Assembly: GCA_029978905.1 (NCBI GenBank)
Contig: JAPOIM010000034.1
Span: 251-45,115 of the forward strand
DNA length: 44,865 bases
Reading direction: 5' to 3'
Source of the DNA: Planctomycetota bacterium
Lineage (GTDB): Bacteria; Planctomycetota; Planctomycetia; Pirellulales; UBA1268
Part shown: piece after piece, positions 24,497 to 32,298 of the stretch
Layout: every line of letters begins with the position of its first letter
Position numbering within the stretch: position 1 is the stretch's first letter
Notes under the pieces: generated by a model
What the model was told of the DNA's origin: nothing
Database searches by the model: none
Seen by the model: the letters and a program-made list of their open reading frames with translations, nothing else
Made by a program: the position numbers and the translations under genes

Positions 24497-25750
24497 ATGT
24501 CACCTGCCCTTCCTCCAGAGCCCCGCCATTGCGTCGCGCTGCACGTGGCCTTTCGCCACGCGTCTGCCCTGGCCATCGGTCTCGGTGTGCTCCTCAGCTC
24601 GCTGGCTCCCGCCAGAAGTATTGCGGAAGACGCGCTGTCGGCCACCGACATGCTGGCGACCGACCCGAACGTCACCTGCCCGCCTCTGTATGTCACCGAC
24701 CCTGGCGGCGACCTCCCCCTGATGGGGCCTGCCTATCCCGCCCCCATGCTCGGTTGGCAGGGGGGCTGCACCGACTGCGGCACTCCACATGGCTGCGGAA
24801 CCTGCTGGCCACGCTGGTTTGCCTCGGCGAGTGGGCTGGTGATGACCCGCACGCTCCCCAGTGGCGTGCCTGTCTCCACGGGCCCCGGTGGGAGTGCGCT
24901 GGTGTCGGCTGACGCGTCCGCCAACTGGCCTGGGGGCGTCGACCTTCGAATCGGCCGCTGGTTTGGCCCACAGCAGCGGCACGGTGTCGAACTGATCTAC
25001 TGGGGCCTCTACAACATCGGCTCTGCAGCGGACGCCGACGGCGGTGGGCTCAACGCAATCCCAAGCCTCGCTCCTTCCCTCATGGTGGGTGCGACCCCTG
25101 CAGACACGTTCTTCACCAATGCGTCTTCGCAGCAGATCGCAAGGAACGACCTCGTCAACGACGTCGAGGTGAACTGGCTCTACACCGCCGGCCCACATCC
25201 CGATCGACTCGATGAAAACCACCGCTGGTCATGGGTGTGGGTGGCCGGCTTTCGCTACTTCCAGCTGCTCGACTCGCTCACCCTCACGAGTCCGTTCAAC
25301 ACATCCGACCCACTGATGTTCAATGTGACCACCAACAACAACCTCCTCGGTGCTCAGGTTGGAACGCGAGTCGACTGGCGATTCGCGCAACGCTTTCGCC
25401 TGGCAGCGATTCCGAAGTTCATGATCGGTGGGAGTTCGGTCTCCAACCTCTCCTCCCTGGAGACGGCGGATGGCACACTCGCCACCTACGGCAACAGCAT
25501 GACCGTCAGCGGAAGGTCGACCGGGAGCACGTTCGCCTATCTCGGCTCCGTCGACGGGCTCGTCGCCTGGGATGTCACCGACCAGTGGAGCCTCTGGCTG
25601 GGCTACCGCGTGGTGGGAGTAGGCAACATTCTGCAGTCGGATGCCGTGTGGCCCACGAGCATCACGGGCCCGGATTCGCTCAGCGCGATCAACACGTCGG
25701 GGAGCACCATCGTGCATGGTGGCTTTGCCGGATTTGAGAGCCGCTTCTAG
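24497..25750 (+). CDS. BBP7-type outer-membrane beta-barrel protein
   Basis: A 417-residue exported protein of the BBP7 type, a beta-barrel family largely found in planctomycetes. The signal peptide core is ASALAIGLGVLLSSLAPA, ending near AEDALS. A Cys/Gly-rich segment follows (GGCTDCGTPHGCGTCWPRW), then the family-like FASASGLVMTR with alternating hydrophobic strands such as GVDLRIGRWFG, VELIYWGLYNI and WSWVWVAGFRYFQL. It ends in GGFAGFESRF with a terminal Phe, as outer-membrane barrels often do. The ATG at 24497 is preferred because the longer frame (from 24380) adds non-signal residues. No Shine-Dalgarno site was seen. It probably forms a surface pore or structural barrel; substrate unknown. 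Confidence 0.8.
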   Translation: MSPALPPEPRHCVALHVAFRHASALAIGLGVLLSSLAPARSIAEDALSATDMLATDPNVTCPPLYVTDPGGDLPLMGPAYPAPMLGWQGGCTDCGTPHGCGTCWPRWFASASGLVMTRTLPSGVPVSTGPGGSALVSADASANWPGGVDLRIGRWFGPQQRHGVELIYWGLYNIGSAADADGGGLNAIPSLAPSLMVGATPADTFFTNASSQQIARNDLVNDVEVNWLYTAGPHPDRLDENHRWSWVWVAGFRYFQLLDSLTLTSPFNTSDPLMFNVTTNNNLLGAQVGTRVDWRFAQRFRLAAIPKFMIGGSSVSNLSSLETADGTLATYGNSMTVSGRSTGSTFAYLGSVDGLVAWDVTDQWSLWLGYRVVGVGNILQSDAVWPTSITGPDSLSAINTSGSTIVHGGFAGFESRF

Positions 25751-25822
25751 AGCGCTTTCGGATTACGTGTATCGCCGGCTCGGAGTCGGCAAAAGTCTCG
25801 TCGCAGTGCGAGGATACGCCCA

Positions 25823-25839
25823 AACGCTCCTCGAGCGTT
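25823..25839. terminator. Bidirectional hairpin between convergent BBP7 and accD genes
   Basis: A perfect 7-bp stem AACGCTC (25823-25829) / GAGCGTT (25833-25839) with a CTC loop lies in the 154-base gap between two convergent genes, so it could end both transcripts. There is no T-tract on either strand. Confidence 0.4.
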
Positions 25840-25904
25840 CGCCAACCCCTCGCCTCGTCATCCGCTTTTGCCACATCATCGCCACTGCGATCCCGAATGC
25901 GCTT

Positions 25905-26759
25905 CTAGCTTGCGGGTGTGTCTTTCGTCCAGCCGCTGCAGCAGTAGTCGATCGCTCGGGCAATCTCACTCTTGAGATCTTTGCGGGCGACGATGCGGTC
26001 GATGAAGCCATGCTCCAGCAAGAACTCGCTGGTCTGAAACTCCTTCGGCAACTCGATCCGGATCGTTGCTTTGATCGTTCGAGGGCCGGCAAAGCCGATG
26101 AGTGCCTTGGGCTCGGCAAAGACGAGATCTCCAAGGCTGGCGAAACTCGCCGCCACGCCACCCATGGTGGGGTTGGTGAGCACGGAGATAAACAACCCAC
26201 CCGCTTCGGAGTAGCGGGCAAGAGCCGCCGAAACCTTTGCCATCTGCATCAAGGACAGGATGCCTTCGTGCATTCTGGCACCGCCGCCCGACGCACTGAC
26301 GATGATCAGCGGGAGTTTTTCGCGAGTGGCACGTTCGACCAAGCGCGTCAGCCGTTCGCCCACGACGCTTCCCATGCTTCCCATGATGAAGGCGGAATCC
26401 GTCACACCGCAGGCCACACGCCGAGCGCGGATCATCCCGCTCCCGGTCAACACAGCATCGGTAAGGCCGGTTCGCCGCTGCTCTGCCACCAGTCGCTCGG
26501 CATACGGCTTGCGATCACGAAACCCCAGAGGGTCGGTGGGGGCCAGATCGGCATCCCACTCTTCGAAGGTTCCTTCGTCGAGCAGCTGCGAGACGCGCTG
26601 CTGTGCCGAGACATACCAGTGATGCCCACACCTCGGGCAGACGTTGAGCATCGCCTCGGCTTCCTTGCGGAAGATCGTGTCGAGGCAGCCACCGCACTTC
26701 AGCCAGAGGCCCTCGGGCACACCTCGCTTGGGGCGAGCAGTGGTTGGGGGGCTCTCCAT
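25905..26759 (-). CDS. accD: Acetyl-CoA carboxylase carboxyltransferase subunit beta
   Basis: Beta subunit of the carboxyltransferase that makes malonyl-CoA for fatty acid synthesis. The 284-residue protein has the N-terminal zinc ribbon in [10 protein letters not shown] and [13 protein letters not shown] (four Cys). The crotonase-like fold has [20 protein letters not shown] with the oxyanion-hole glycines, then [18 protein letters not shown] and [25 protein letters not shown] is the usual C-terminal motif. GGAGGAG lies about ten bases before the ATG. A TAGAAT box on the minus strand at 26859-26864 may be the -10. The partner accA is not in the window. Confidence 0.96.
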   Translation of the reverse strand: MESPPTTARPKRGVPEGLWLKCGGCLDTIFRKEAEAMLNVCPRCGHHWYVSAQQRVSQLLDEGTFEEWDADLAPTDPLGFRDRKPYAERLVAEQRRTGLTDAVLTGSGMIRARRVACGVTDSAFIMGSMGSVVGERLTRLVERATREKLPLIIVSASGGGARMHEGILSLMQMAKVSAALARYSEAGGLFISVLTNPTMGGVAASFASLGDLVFAEPKALIGFAGPRTIKATIRIELPKEFQTSEFLLEHGFIDRIVARKDLKSEIARAIDYCCSGWTKDTPAS

Positions 26760-26927
26760 GGGCTCGAACTCCTCCGGGGGGCGGCGATGCTCACACCGCC
26801 GGTCACACGAATCTCTTCTCTAAGTCTCAGTCAACGTCAACAAAATGCGGAACGGCCGATTCTAGCCCCACTCACCTCCGGCCGCTGCGCTGAAACGGCT
26901 GGCGGCCTGAGGCCCACGCTCGCGGGG

Positions 26928-27536
26928 TCATCCGACAGGCACTGGCTCGCGGGCGGCCCCGGCGGCGCCCCATTGGCCCGCCAGGGGGACGAGTTCCATG
27001 CCGGAGTCATGAACGGCTCGCCGCCAGAGGTCTCCGACAGGCTGCCCCATCGCCATCCAGCGGACGACCCGGTCGAGGGGATCGGGAAGCACCAACGCCA
27101 CCCGCGGCGCGTGGCACTTTCTTAAAAACCGCTCGAGCACCGACTCCACACGCCGACAGGCCTCGTCGAGCGTTTCCCCTTCTGGCGGTGCGACGGTCCA
27201 AGGATTCGACTGCCACTGCCGATGCAGTTTGGGCTGTCTGCTGCGGATCTCGTCGGCACGCAACCCCTGCCAAAGACCAAGATCGAGGTTGCCCAACCCC
27301 GCCAGCACCCGCGGCTCGATCCCAAGGGATCTGCCGATGATGCGAGCAGACTGCAGGGCTGCGGTATCGCCGGACGTGACAAGGAGACCAGGCGACATCT
27401 CGCGCAGACGCTGAGCAGCCACGCTGGCTTCCTCTATGCCCTCGCCGCACAGTGGCACCTCCAGGGTCCCACGAATGCGTCCTTGCATCTCATAGTCGGT
27501 CGCTCCAGAACGGATCACGACCAGTGTGTCAGCCAT
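26928..27536 (-). CDS. Histidine phosphatase-fold protein lacking catalytic residues
   Basis: A 202-residue protein that keeps the outline of the histidine phosphatase (phosphoglycerate mutase-like) superfamily: an N-terminal VVIRSGATDYE, then GRIRGTLEVPLCGEGIEEAS, NLDLGLWQGLRADEIRSRQP and APPEGETLDEACRRVE. The nucleophilic His of the R-H-G motif is Ser (RSG). The Arg of the usual S-P-x-x-R motif is replaced (TSGDTAALQSA). The Glu of G-L-W-E-G is Gln. The second His, normally V-x-H, reads VLPDPLD. Phosphatase or mutase activity by the usual mechanism is therefore unlikely. Related sequences with a non-His residue at this place seem familiar from planctomycetes, so it may be a conserved pseudoenzyme. 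It lies 51 bases downstream of rpe, probably in one operon. Confidence 0.75.
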   Translation of the reverse strand: MADTLVVIRSGATDYEMQGRIRGTLEVPLCGEGIEEASVAAQRLREMSPGLLVTSGDTAALQSARIIGRSLGIEPRVLAGLGNLDLGLWQGLRADEIRSRQPKLHRQWQSNPWTVAPPEGETLDEACRRVESVLERFLRKCHAPRVALVLPDPLDRVVRWMAMGQPVGDLWRRAVHDSGMELVPLAGQWGAAGAAREPVPVG

Positions 27537-27587
27537 CTTTCAAGATGACTCCCGGGGAAACCGTTGCAGCGGGTCGAAGTTGCATCG

Positions 27588-28331
27588 CTATGCAGCCTCC
27601 CGCGCAGTCTGCTCAAGCTCACGGAGCGCCCGAGCATAGTTGTCAGATCGCAGCACAGCACTGCCGGCCACGATCAGTTCCGCACCTGCCGCAACGGCCG
27701 GCGCAATGGTGGACGATGAAATCCCGCCGTCGACCGAAAGCCGGAGCGGCCGCACGCGGTTGTGCCGGAGCGCGGCGAGCGCCGCAAGCTTCTCAAGAGC
27801 CGATGGCAGGAAAGCCTGACCGCCGAAGCCCGGTTCCACGCTCATCACCAACACACCATCGCAGAGTTCGCGGTCTGGCCCCGTGAGCAAAGGCTGAAGC
27901 CTCTCGACCGGCGTGTCCGGACTGATGGCCAACTGCCCAAGGACCCCCGCCTCCCGAAGCCGGACTAAGGCATCGCACGGATCCGCGAAGGATTCCACGT
28001 GCAGCGTGACGATATCCACCCCTGCCTTGATGTAGGCGTCGAGGGTTGCCAGCGGCTCCTCGATCATGAGGTGTGCCTCGACGGGCACGCGTGCGGCGCG
28101 GCAGACGGCTTCCACCACAACCGGGCCGTAGGTCAACTGAGGCACGAAGCGGCCATCCATCACATCGAGGTGGAGGGCTCGAGCGCCGGCGGCCTGCAAC
28201 CGCTCGACTTCATCGTGAAGATGGCCGAAGTCGCACAACAGCAACGAGGGCAGCACTGCCGGCCCGGTCGCGAGCAGAGCGGTGACCATTTCTGGGGCAA
28301 CCGCGGGCGCACGGACCTGCGGAGCAGACAT
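27588..28331 (-). CDS. rpe: Ribulose-phosphate 3-epimerase
   Basis: TIM-barrel enzyme of the pentose phosphate pathway that interconverts ribulose-5-phosphate and xylulose-5-phosphate. The chosen ATG at 28331 gives 247 residues. The metal/catalytic motifs are present: LHLDVMDGRFVPQLTYGP, VEAHLMIEEP, MSVEPGFGGQAF and LSVDGGISSSTI, with the phosphate-binding VAGSAVLRSDNY. The first strand reads PSLLLCDF rather than the usual P-S-I-L-S-A-D-F, a mild deviation at the active-site Ser. The frame is open to 28529 but that addition is basic and unlike Rpe. A TAGGAT box at 28453-28458 (minus) with TTGACG 20 bases upstream is a weak promoter candidate. Confidence 0.94.
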   Translation of the reverse strand: MSAPQVRAPAVAPEMVTALLATGPAVLPSLLLCDFGHLHDEVERLQAAGARALHLDVMDGRFVPQLTYGPVVVEAVCRAARVPVEAHLMIEEPLATLDAYIKAGVDIVTLHVESFADPCDALVRLREAGVLGQLAISPDTPVERLQPLLTGPDRELCDGVLVMSVEPGFGGQAFLPSALEKLAALAALRHNRVRPLRLSVDGGISSSTIAPAVAAGAELIVAGSAVLRSDNYARALRELEQTAREAA

Positions 28332-28508
28332 CACCGGCGGTTTGCCGGAGGGGGCTGACCCACAAGCAGGCGAACCCTGCTGAACGCGTTGTGAAGAATC
28401 TGATGACACGCTTCTTTGGCCGAGGCAGCGAGCTGCCATCCTCGGTGAGAACATCCTACCACGCCCCCCTCCCCTCGCCGTCAAGCCCCACCCCCCACGG
28501 CCGCAAGC

Positions 28509-28527
28509 GAGGCGATTCCATCGCCTC
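28509..28527. promoter_or_regulatory. Palindrome upstream of pstS
   Basis: GAGGCGAT (28509-28516), spacer TCC, ATCGCCTC (28520-28527): a perfect 8-bp inverted repeat with a three-base centre. It could be a regulator-binding site or a hairpin. It lies directly before a possible Pho-box-like repeat, about 110 bases upstream of the pstS ATG. Confidence 0.35.
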
Positions 28528-28556
28528 ACACAACGCTAACAATCCGAAGCCATACT
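28526..28556 (+). promoter_or_regulatory. Possible Pho-box and -10 of the pst operon
   Basis: TCACA (28526-28530) and TAACA (28537-28541) repeat with an 11-bp offset, the spacing of PhoB half-sites (consensus CTGTCA repeats). CATACT follows at 28551-28556, about ten bases later, where the -10 sits in PhoB-activated promoters, and no good -35 is present. The half-sites match the E. coli consensus only partly, so this is tentative. Confidence 0.25.
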
Positions 28557-28639
28557 CCCCGCGGTTTTCCACGCACGCCCACAATCCCTACCAACGGGTG
28601 GCAAGAATCACCGCTCCCCTCCACACAGAAAGTTGTCGC

Positions 28640-29650
28640 ATGCCGCGCCTCCTTCCTTCCCCAACGCTCCTCGCCACCGCCCTGTCGGCTGTGTGCCTTC
28701 TTGTGGGTACGGCGAGCTGGGTTCCCGCAGCCCCCCCAGAACTCGACGCTCGCCTGCCAGCGTACGAACGCACCGGAGGCGAGGTGTCGGGAGCCCTGAA
28801 GTGCGTCGGTTCCGACACGATGAACAACCTCGTGGCCTTGTGGGCAGAGGGTTTCAAGCGGTCCTACCCAAGTGTGCGGGAAGCGATTGAAGGGAAAGGC
28901 TCTTCGTCTGGCCCGCCCGCCCTGATCGAGGGCACGAGCACCTTCGGGCCGATGAGCCGCGACTGGAAGCCGACCGAAATCGACGAGTTCAAGAAGAAGT
29001 TTGGCTACCCGCCCGTCGTGCTCCCGACGGCAATCGACATGCTCGCGGTGTTTGTCCACAAGGACAACCCGATCGAGTCGCTCACCTTGCAGCAGGTTGA
29101 TGCGCTCTTCTCGAAGAATCGCAACGGCGGCCTCGCCAACGACATCCGCACCTGGGGTGACCTGGGGCTTGAAGGCGAGTGGAAGAATCGCCCTGTCAGC
29201 CTCTACGGTCGCAACTCCGCCAGCGGCACCTACAGCTATTTTAAGGAGAACGCGTTATTCAAGGGCGACTTCAAGTCGACTGTCAAAGAGCAGCCGGGGA
29301 GTTCGGCAGTGGTGCAGGCGATCGCCAACGACAAGTTCGCGATTGGCTACAGCGGTATCGGCTACCGGACGGCCGACGTGCGACCAGTCCCGCTCGCCAT
29401 TCGTGCGGGTGAGGCGGCCGTGGCGGCCGAAGCGGAGAATGCCTATGCTGGCACCTACCCGTTGTCGCGATTTTTGTACCTGAGCGTGAACTACAAACCG
29501 GGCAGTAGCCTCGACCCCCTGCGACGCGAGTTTCTCCGCTACGTGCTCAGCGCGGACGGCCAGGCAAGCGTTCTCAAGGATGGCTACCTCCCCGTCACTG
29601 CCCCGATCGCCTCGCGGGCGCTTGAGAGCGTGGGCATCTCCGGAAAATAA
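28640..29650 (+). CDS. pstS: Phosphate ABC transporter substrate-binding protein
   Basis: Exported phosphate-binding protein of the PstSCAB importer. The chosen ATG at 28640 gives 336 residues with a signal peptide (MPRLLPSPTLLATALSAVCL, cleavage near VPAAPPE). The ligand-binding core shows KCVGSDTMNNLVALWAEGFK, EGKGSSSGPPALIEG, MSRDWKPTEIDEF and GRNSASGTYSYFKENAL, the usual phosphate-contact segments of a type II binding fold. The frame is open upstream to 28391 but only the internal ATG starts a signal peptide. pstC begins eight bases after its stop, and the operon continues to phoU. Confidence 0.95.
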   Translation: MPRLLPSPTLLATALSAVCLLVGTASWVPAAPPELDARLPAYERTGGEVSGALKCVGSDTMNNLVALWAEGFKRSYPSVREAIEGKGSSSGPPALIEGTSTFGPMSRDWKPTEIDEFKKKFGYPPVVLPTAIDMLAVFVHKDNPIESLTLQQVDALFSKNRNGGLANDIRTWGDLGLEGEWKNRPVSLYGRNSASGTYSYFKENALFKGDFKSTVKEQPGSSAVVQAIANDKFAIGYSGIGYRTADVRPVPLAIRAGEAAVAAEAENAYAGTYPLSRFLYLSVNYKPGSSLDPLRREFLRYVLSADGQASVLKDGYLPVTAPIASRALESVGISGK

Positions 29651-29658
29651 CTCGTCTC

Positions 29659-32298
29659 GTGCAGTCCCCGAAGACCTTCACCGGCAGGACGCGGCGTCGC
29701 ACAACGCACCCTTTGGTGCGGGCCGGCGATATGGTCGCACGTGCTGTGATCACCGCGGGGGGCATTGGAACGATCGTTGCCGTCCTCGGAGTGCTCGTCT
29801 TTCTCATCGCGGTCACCACGCCGTTGTTTCGGTCGGCAAGCCTTACCGCCCCGACCGCGGTCGACCTCCCAACGGAGGCGGACGCCTCGGTGATCGCGGT
29901 TGGGTGCGACGAGTCTGGACTCGTCGCGTGGACGCTCGGTGCCGACGGCACCTTACGGGTCGTGTCGACCACGGACGGCGTGGTGCTGACGGAGCGTGCT
30001 GGCAGCGACACAGGCCTGCTGGGGGTTCATCGGGCTCGTCCGTTTGGGTCGAACCTGCGGACGGTGTTTGCCTTCGCAGATGGCTTCGCTCTCGGACGCG
30101 TTGGACTGGAGTCGTCGTTCGTCTCGGACAGCGACCTCGCCCCCCCGTTCCGTGCCCTCAAGGCCGGAGAAGCGGCCTTCGATGGTGAGGCCGTCATCGT
30201 GCATCACGAAGATGGCCATTTCGATCGACTCTTGGTCGTCACTGAAGCAGAGGAGCGACGCCCTGTCGGTAACGGGGGCGTGCGAGATGTCGATGCCACG
30301 ATGCTTGCCAACGGCCCGTTGGTGGCTGCCCTTGGCGAAGACGGCACGGTGCGCATCGAATCGCTCTCACAACGCAGGAACCTCCTCACCGACGAAGTCA
30401 TCACCGAAGCCGTTGGGGCGACGCTCCCCCCCACCGACGACGAGCCAGGCGCTCCGCCGCTGCGGTTCGTGCGGGTTTCCGAACTTGGGGATCAGGTGTT
30501 TCTGATTCGCGAAGATGGCCATGGCCTCCGGCACGAAATCCGCTCGATTGAATCTCCTCGCGAAATGGAGCGGTTCACGTTGTGTCCACCAGATACCACG
30601 ATCACCGCGGTGACTCGGCTCTTTGGCGGCAACTCACTGGCCGTGGGGAATCAATCCGGTGAGGTGACGACCTGGTTCCTCAGCCGCCCTGAGGACGACC
30701 GTGCTGCGACCGACTCCGCGTCAGAAAGTGGCGATGGACTTCGGTTGCGAAAGGCCGTGACGTTCCCTGCGGACGACGCCACGGGAAGCGGCACTGCAAT
30801 CACCGGCTTGGCGGGCTCCCCCCGCTCGCGTCTCTTCGCAACCACTGACGCCACAGGGCGGCTGCGTCTGTTGCACAGCACCTCAGGCCGCGTCTTGGCT
30901 TCCAACAGCGATGCACCCGCCAGCAGCAACGGGACGCAGCCGGTGGCGATTGGGCCGCGTGAAAACGAACTGGTGGCAGTGTCGGGAGACACGCTGCTCG
31001 CCTGGGCCTTCACGCCTGGGTATCCGGAAGTCTCGGTTTCCTCGCTCTTTGGCAAGGTCTGGTACGAGAACTACCCCGACGCAGCGCACGTCTGGGAAAC
31101 AACCGGACACGAATCGTTTGAGCCCAAATACGGGCTCGTGCCGCTCGTGTTCGGGACGGTCAAAGCCACCCTCTACTCGATGTTTTTCGCTGTGCCGATT
31201 GCGATCCTGGCCGCGATCTATTCGAGCCAGTTTATGCAGCCCGCATGGAAGGCTCGCATCAAGCCCACGATCGAGATGATGGCAAGCCTGCCAAGCGTCG
31301 TGCTTGGATTCATGGCCGGCCTGGTATTTGCCCCCGTGCTGGAACAGCGGCTGGCGATCTTCTTGACCTGCTGCCTGACGGTGCCGCTGGCCCTCCTCGG
31401 CGGAGCTCATCTCTGGCAGCTGATGCCGTCCTCCGTGCGGACGGTGTATCAGCGGATGCGTTTTCCGGTGGTCCTGCTGCTTGCGATTCCGTGTGGGTTG
31501 CTGGCAGGAACCGTGCTCGGACCGCTTGCCGAAAACATGCTCTTTGGCGGCGACCTTCACGGCTGGTTGGATGGCCGCGACGGGAATGGCAGCTCGGGGT
31601 GGGCGATCGCCATGCTTCCGCTGTCTGGGTTGGCCGTGGCCCTCGGCTTTGACCGCCTCGTCTCCCCGGTTCTTCGCGAACGTTCCGCGCGATGGTCATC
31701 ACTCCAGGCGGGCCTCGTGTCGATGTCGACGTTTGTGGTGGCGGTGGCCGCGGCCCTCGCACTCGCCATGGCAGCTGGCGTGCTGCTCGATGCGCTGCGG
31801 CTTGACACACGGGGTGGCATCTTCGGCACCTACGTCCAGCGGAATGCGATGGTGGTTGGTATTGGGATGAGCTTCGCCATCATCCCCCTGATCTTCACCA
31901 TCGCGGATGACGCCCTTTCAAGCGTGCCAGAGCATCTGCGAAGTGCGTCGCTCGGCGCTGGAGCAACTCCTTGGCAAACCGCGGTGCGGGTGATTGTGCC
32001 TGCCGCGAGCGGTGGCATTTTTTCAGCGGTCATGATCGGACTCGGCCGTGCCGTCGGTGAAACGATGATCGTGCTGATGGCAGCTGGGAATACGCCACTG
32101 CTGAAGTGGAACATTTTCAACGGCTTTCAAACGCTCTCCGCAGCGCTGGCCACCGAACTTCCTGAGGCGGCTCGGGGCACGGCCCACTACCGCGTGCTTT
32201 TCCTGGCTGCCCTCACGCTCTTCGCCATGACCTTCGTCGTGAACACGATCGCCGAAATCGTGCGGCAGCGCGTCCGTCGGAGGTCCAATGCACTCTGA
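29659..32298 (+). CDS. pstC: Phosphate ABC transporter permease with large extracytoplasmic propeller-like domain
   Basis: Inner-membrane permease of the phosphate importer. Translation begins at a GTG eight bases after pstS. One transmembrane helix (about residues 28-55, ITAGGIGTIVAVLGVLVFLI) is followed by about 430 soluble residues before the permease core starts near 492 (LVFGTVKATLYSMFFAVPIA). The insert is strand-rich with repeated WD40-like phrases: VAWTLGADGTLRVVSTTDG, VAALGEDGTVRIESLS, LAVGNQSGEVTTWFLSRPED and TTDATGRLRLLHSTSGRVLA. The core ends with the EAA-type loop SLGAGATPWQTAVRVIVPAA and GLGRAVGETMIVL. At 879 residues it is almost three times the E. coli PstC, although extended forms of this permease are known in other bacteria. 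The last 11 bases overlap pstA. Confidence 0.92.
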   Translation: MQSPKTFTGRTRRRTTHPLVRAGDMVARAVITAGGIGTIVAVLGVLVFLIAVTTPLFRSASLTAPTAVDLPTEADASVIAVGCDESGLVAWTLGADGTLRVVSTTDGVVLTERAGSDTGLLGVHRARPFGSNLRTVFAFADGFALGRVGLESSFVSDSDLAPPFRALKAGEAAFDGEAVIVHHEDGHFDRLLVVTEAEERRPVGNGGVRDVDATMLANGPLVAALGEDGTVRIESLSQRRNLLTDEVITEAVGATLPPTDDEPGAPPLRFVRVSELGDQVFLIREDGHGLRHEIRSIESPREMERFTLCPPDTTITAVTRLFGGNSLAVGNQSGEVTTWFLSRPEDDRAATDSASESGDGLRLRKAVTFPADDATGSGTAITGLAGSPRSRLFATTDATGRLRLLHSTSGRVLASNSDAPASSNGTQPVAIGPRENELVAVSGDTLLAWAFTPGYPEVSVSSLFGKVWYENYPDAAHVWETTGHESFEPKYGLVPLVFGTVKATLYSMFFAVPIAILAAIYSSQFMQPAWKARIKPTIEMMASLPSVVLGFMAGLVFAPVLEQRLAIFLTCCLTVPLALLGGAHLWQLMPSSVRTVYQRMRFPVVLLLAIPCGLLAGTVLGPLAENMLFGGDLHGWLDGRDGNGSSGWAIAMLPLSGLAVALGFDRLVSPVLRERSARWSSLQAGLVSMSTFVVAVAAALALAMAAGVLLDALRLDTRGGIFGTYVQRNAMVVGIGMSFAIIPLIFTIADDALSSVPEHLRSASLGAGATPWQTAVRVIVPAASGGIFSAVMIGLGRAVGETMIVLMAAGNTPLLKWNIFNGFQTLSAALATELPEAARGTAHYRVLFLAALTLFAMTFVVNTIAEIVRQRVRRRSNAL

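Larger units (their letters stand above)
28332..28639. other. Divergent control region between rpe and pstS
   Basis: A 308-base divergent gap. It contains the weak rpe promoter boxes on the minus strand (28453-28484), a near-perfect palindrome at 28509-28527, and a possible PhoB-type repeat with a -10 box at 28526-28556 on the plus strand. The pstS frame is open through part of it from 28391, but the encoded extension is not a signal peptide. No small gene was recognised. Confidence 0.4.

Noticed and set aside
27534..27547. The palindrome CATCTT-TC-AAGATG over the start codon of the histidine phosphatase-like gene
   Set aside because: It is short, has a two-base centre too tight for a hairpin, and could arise by chance from the start codon sequence.
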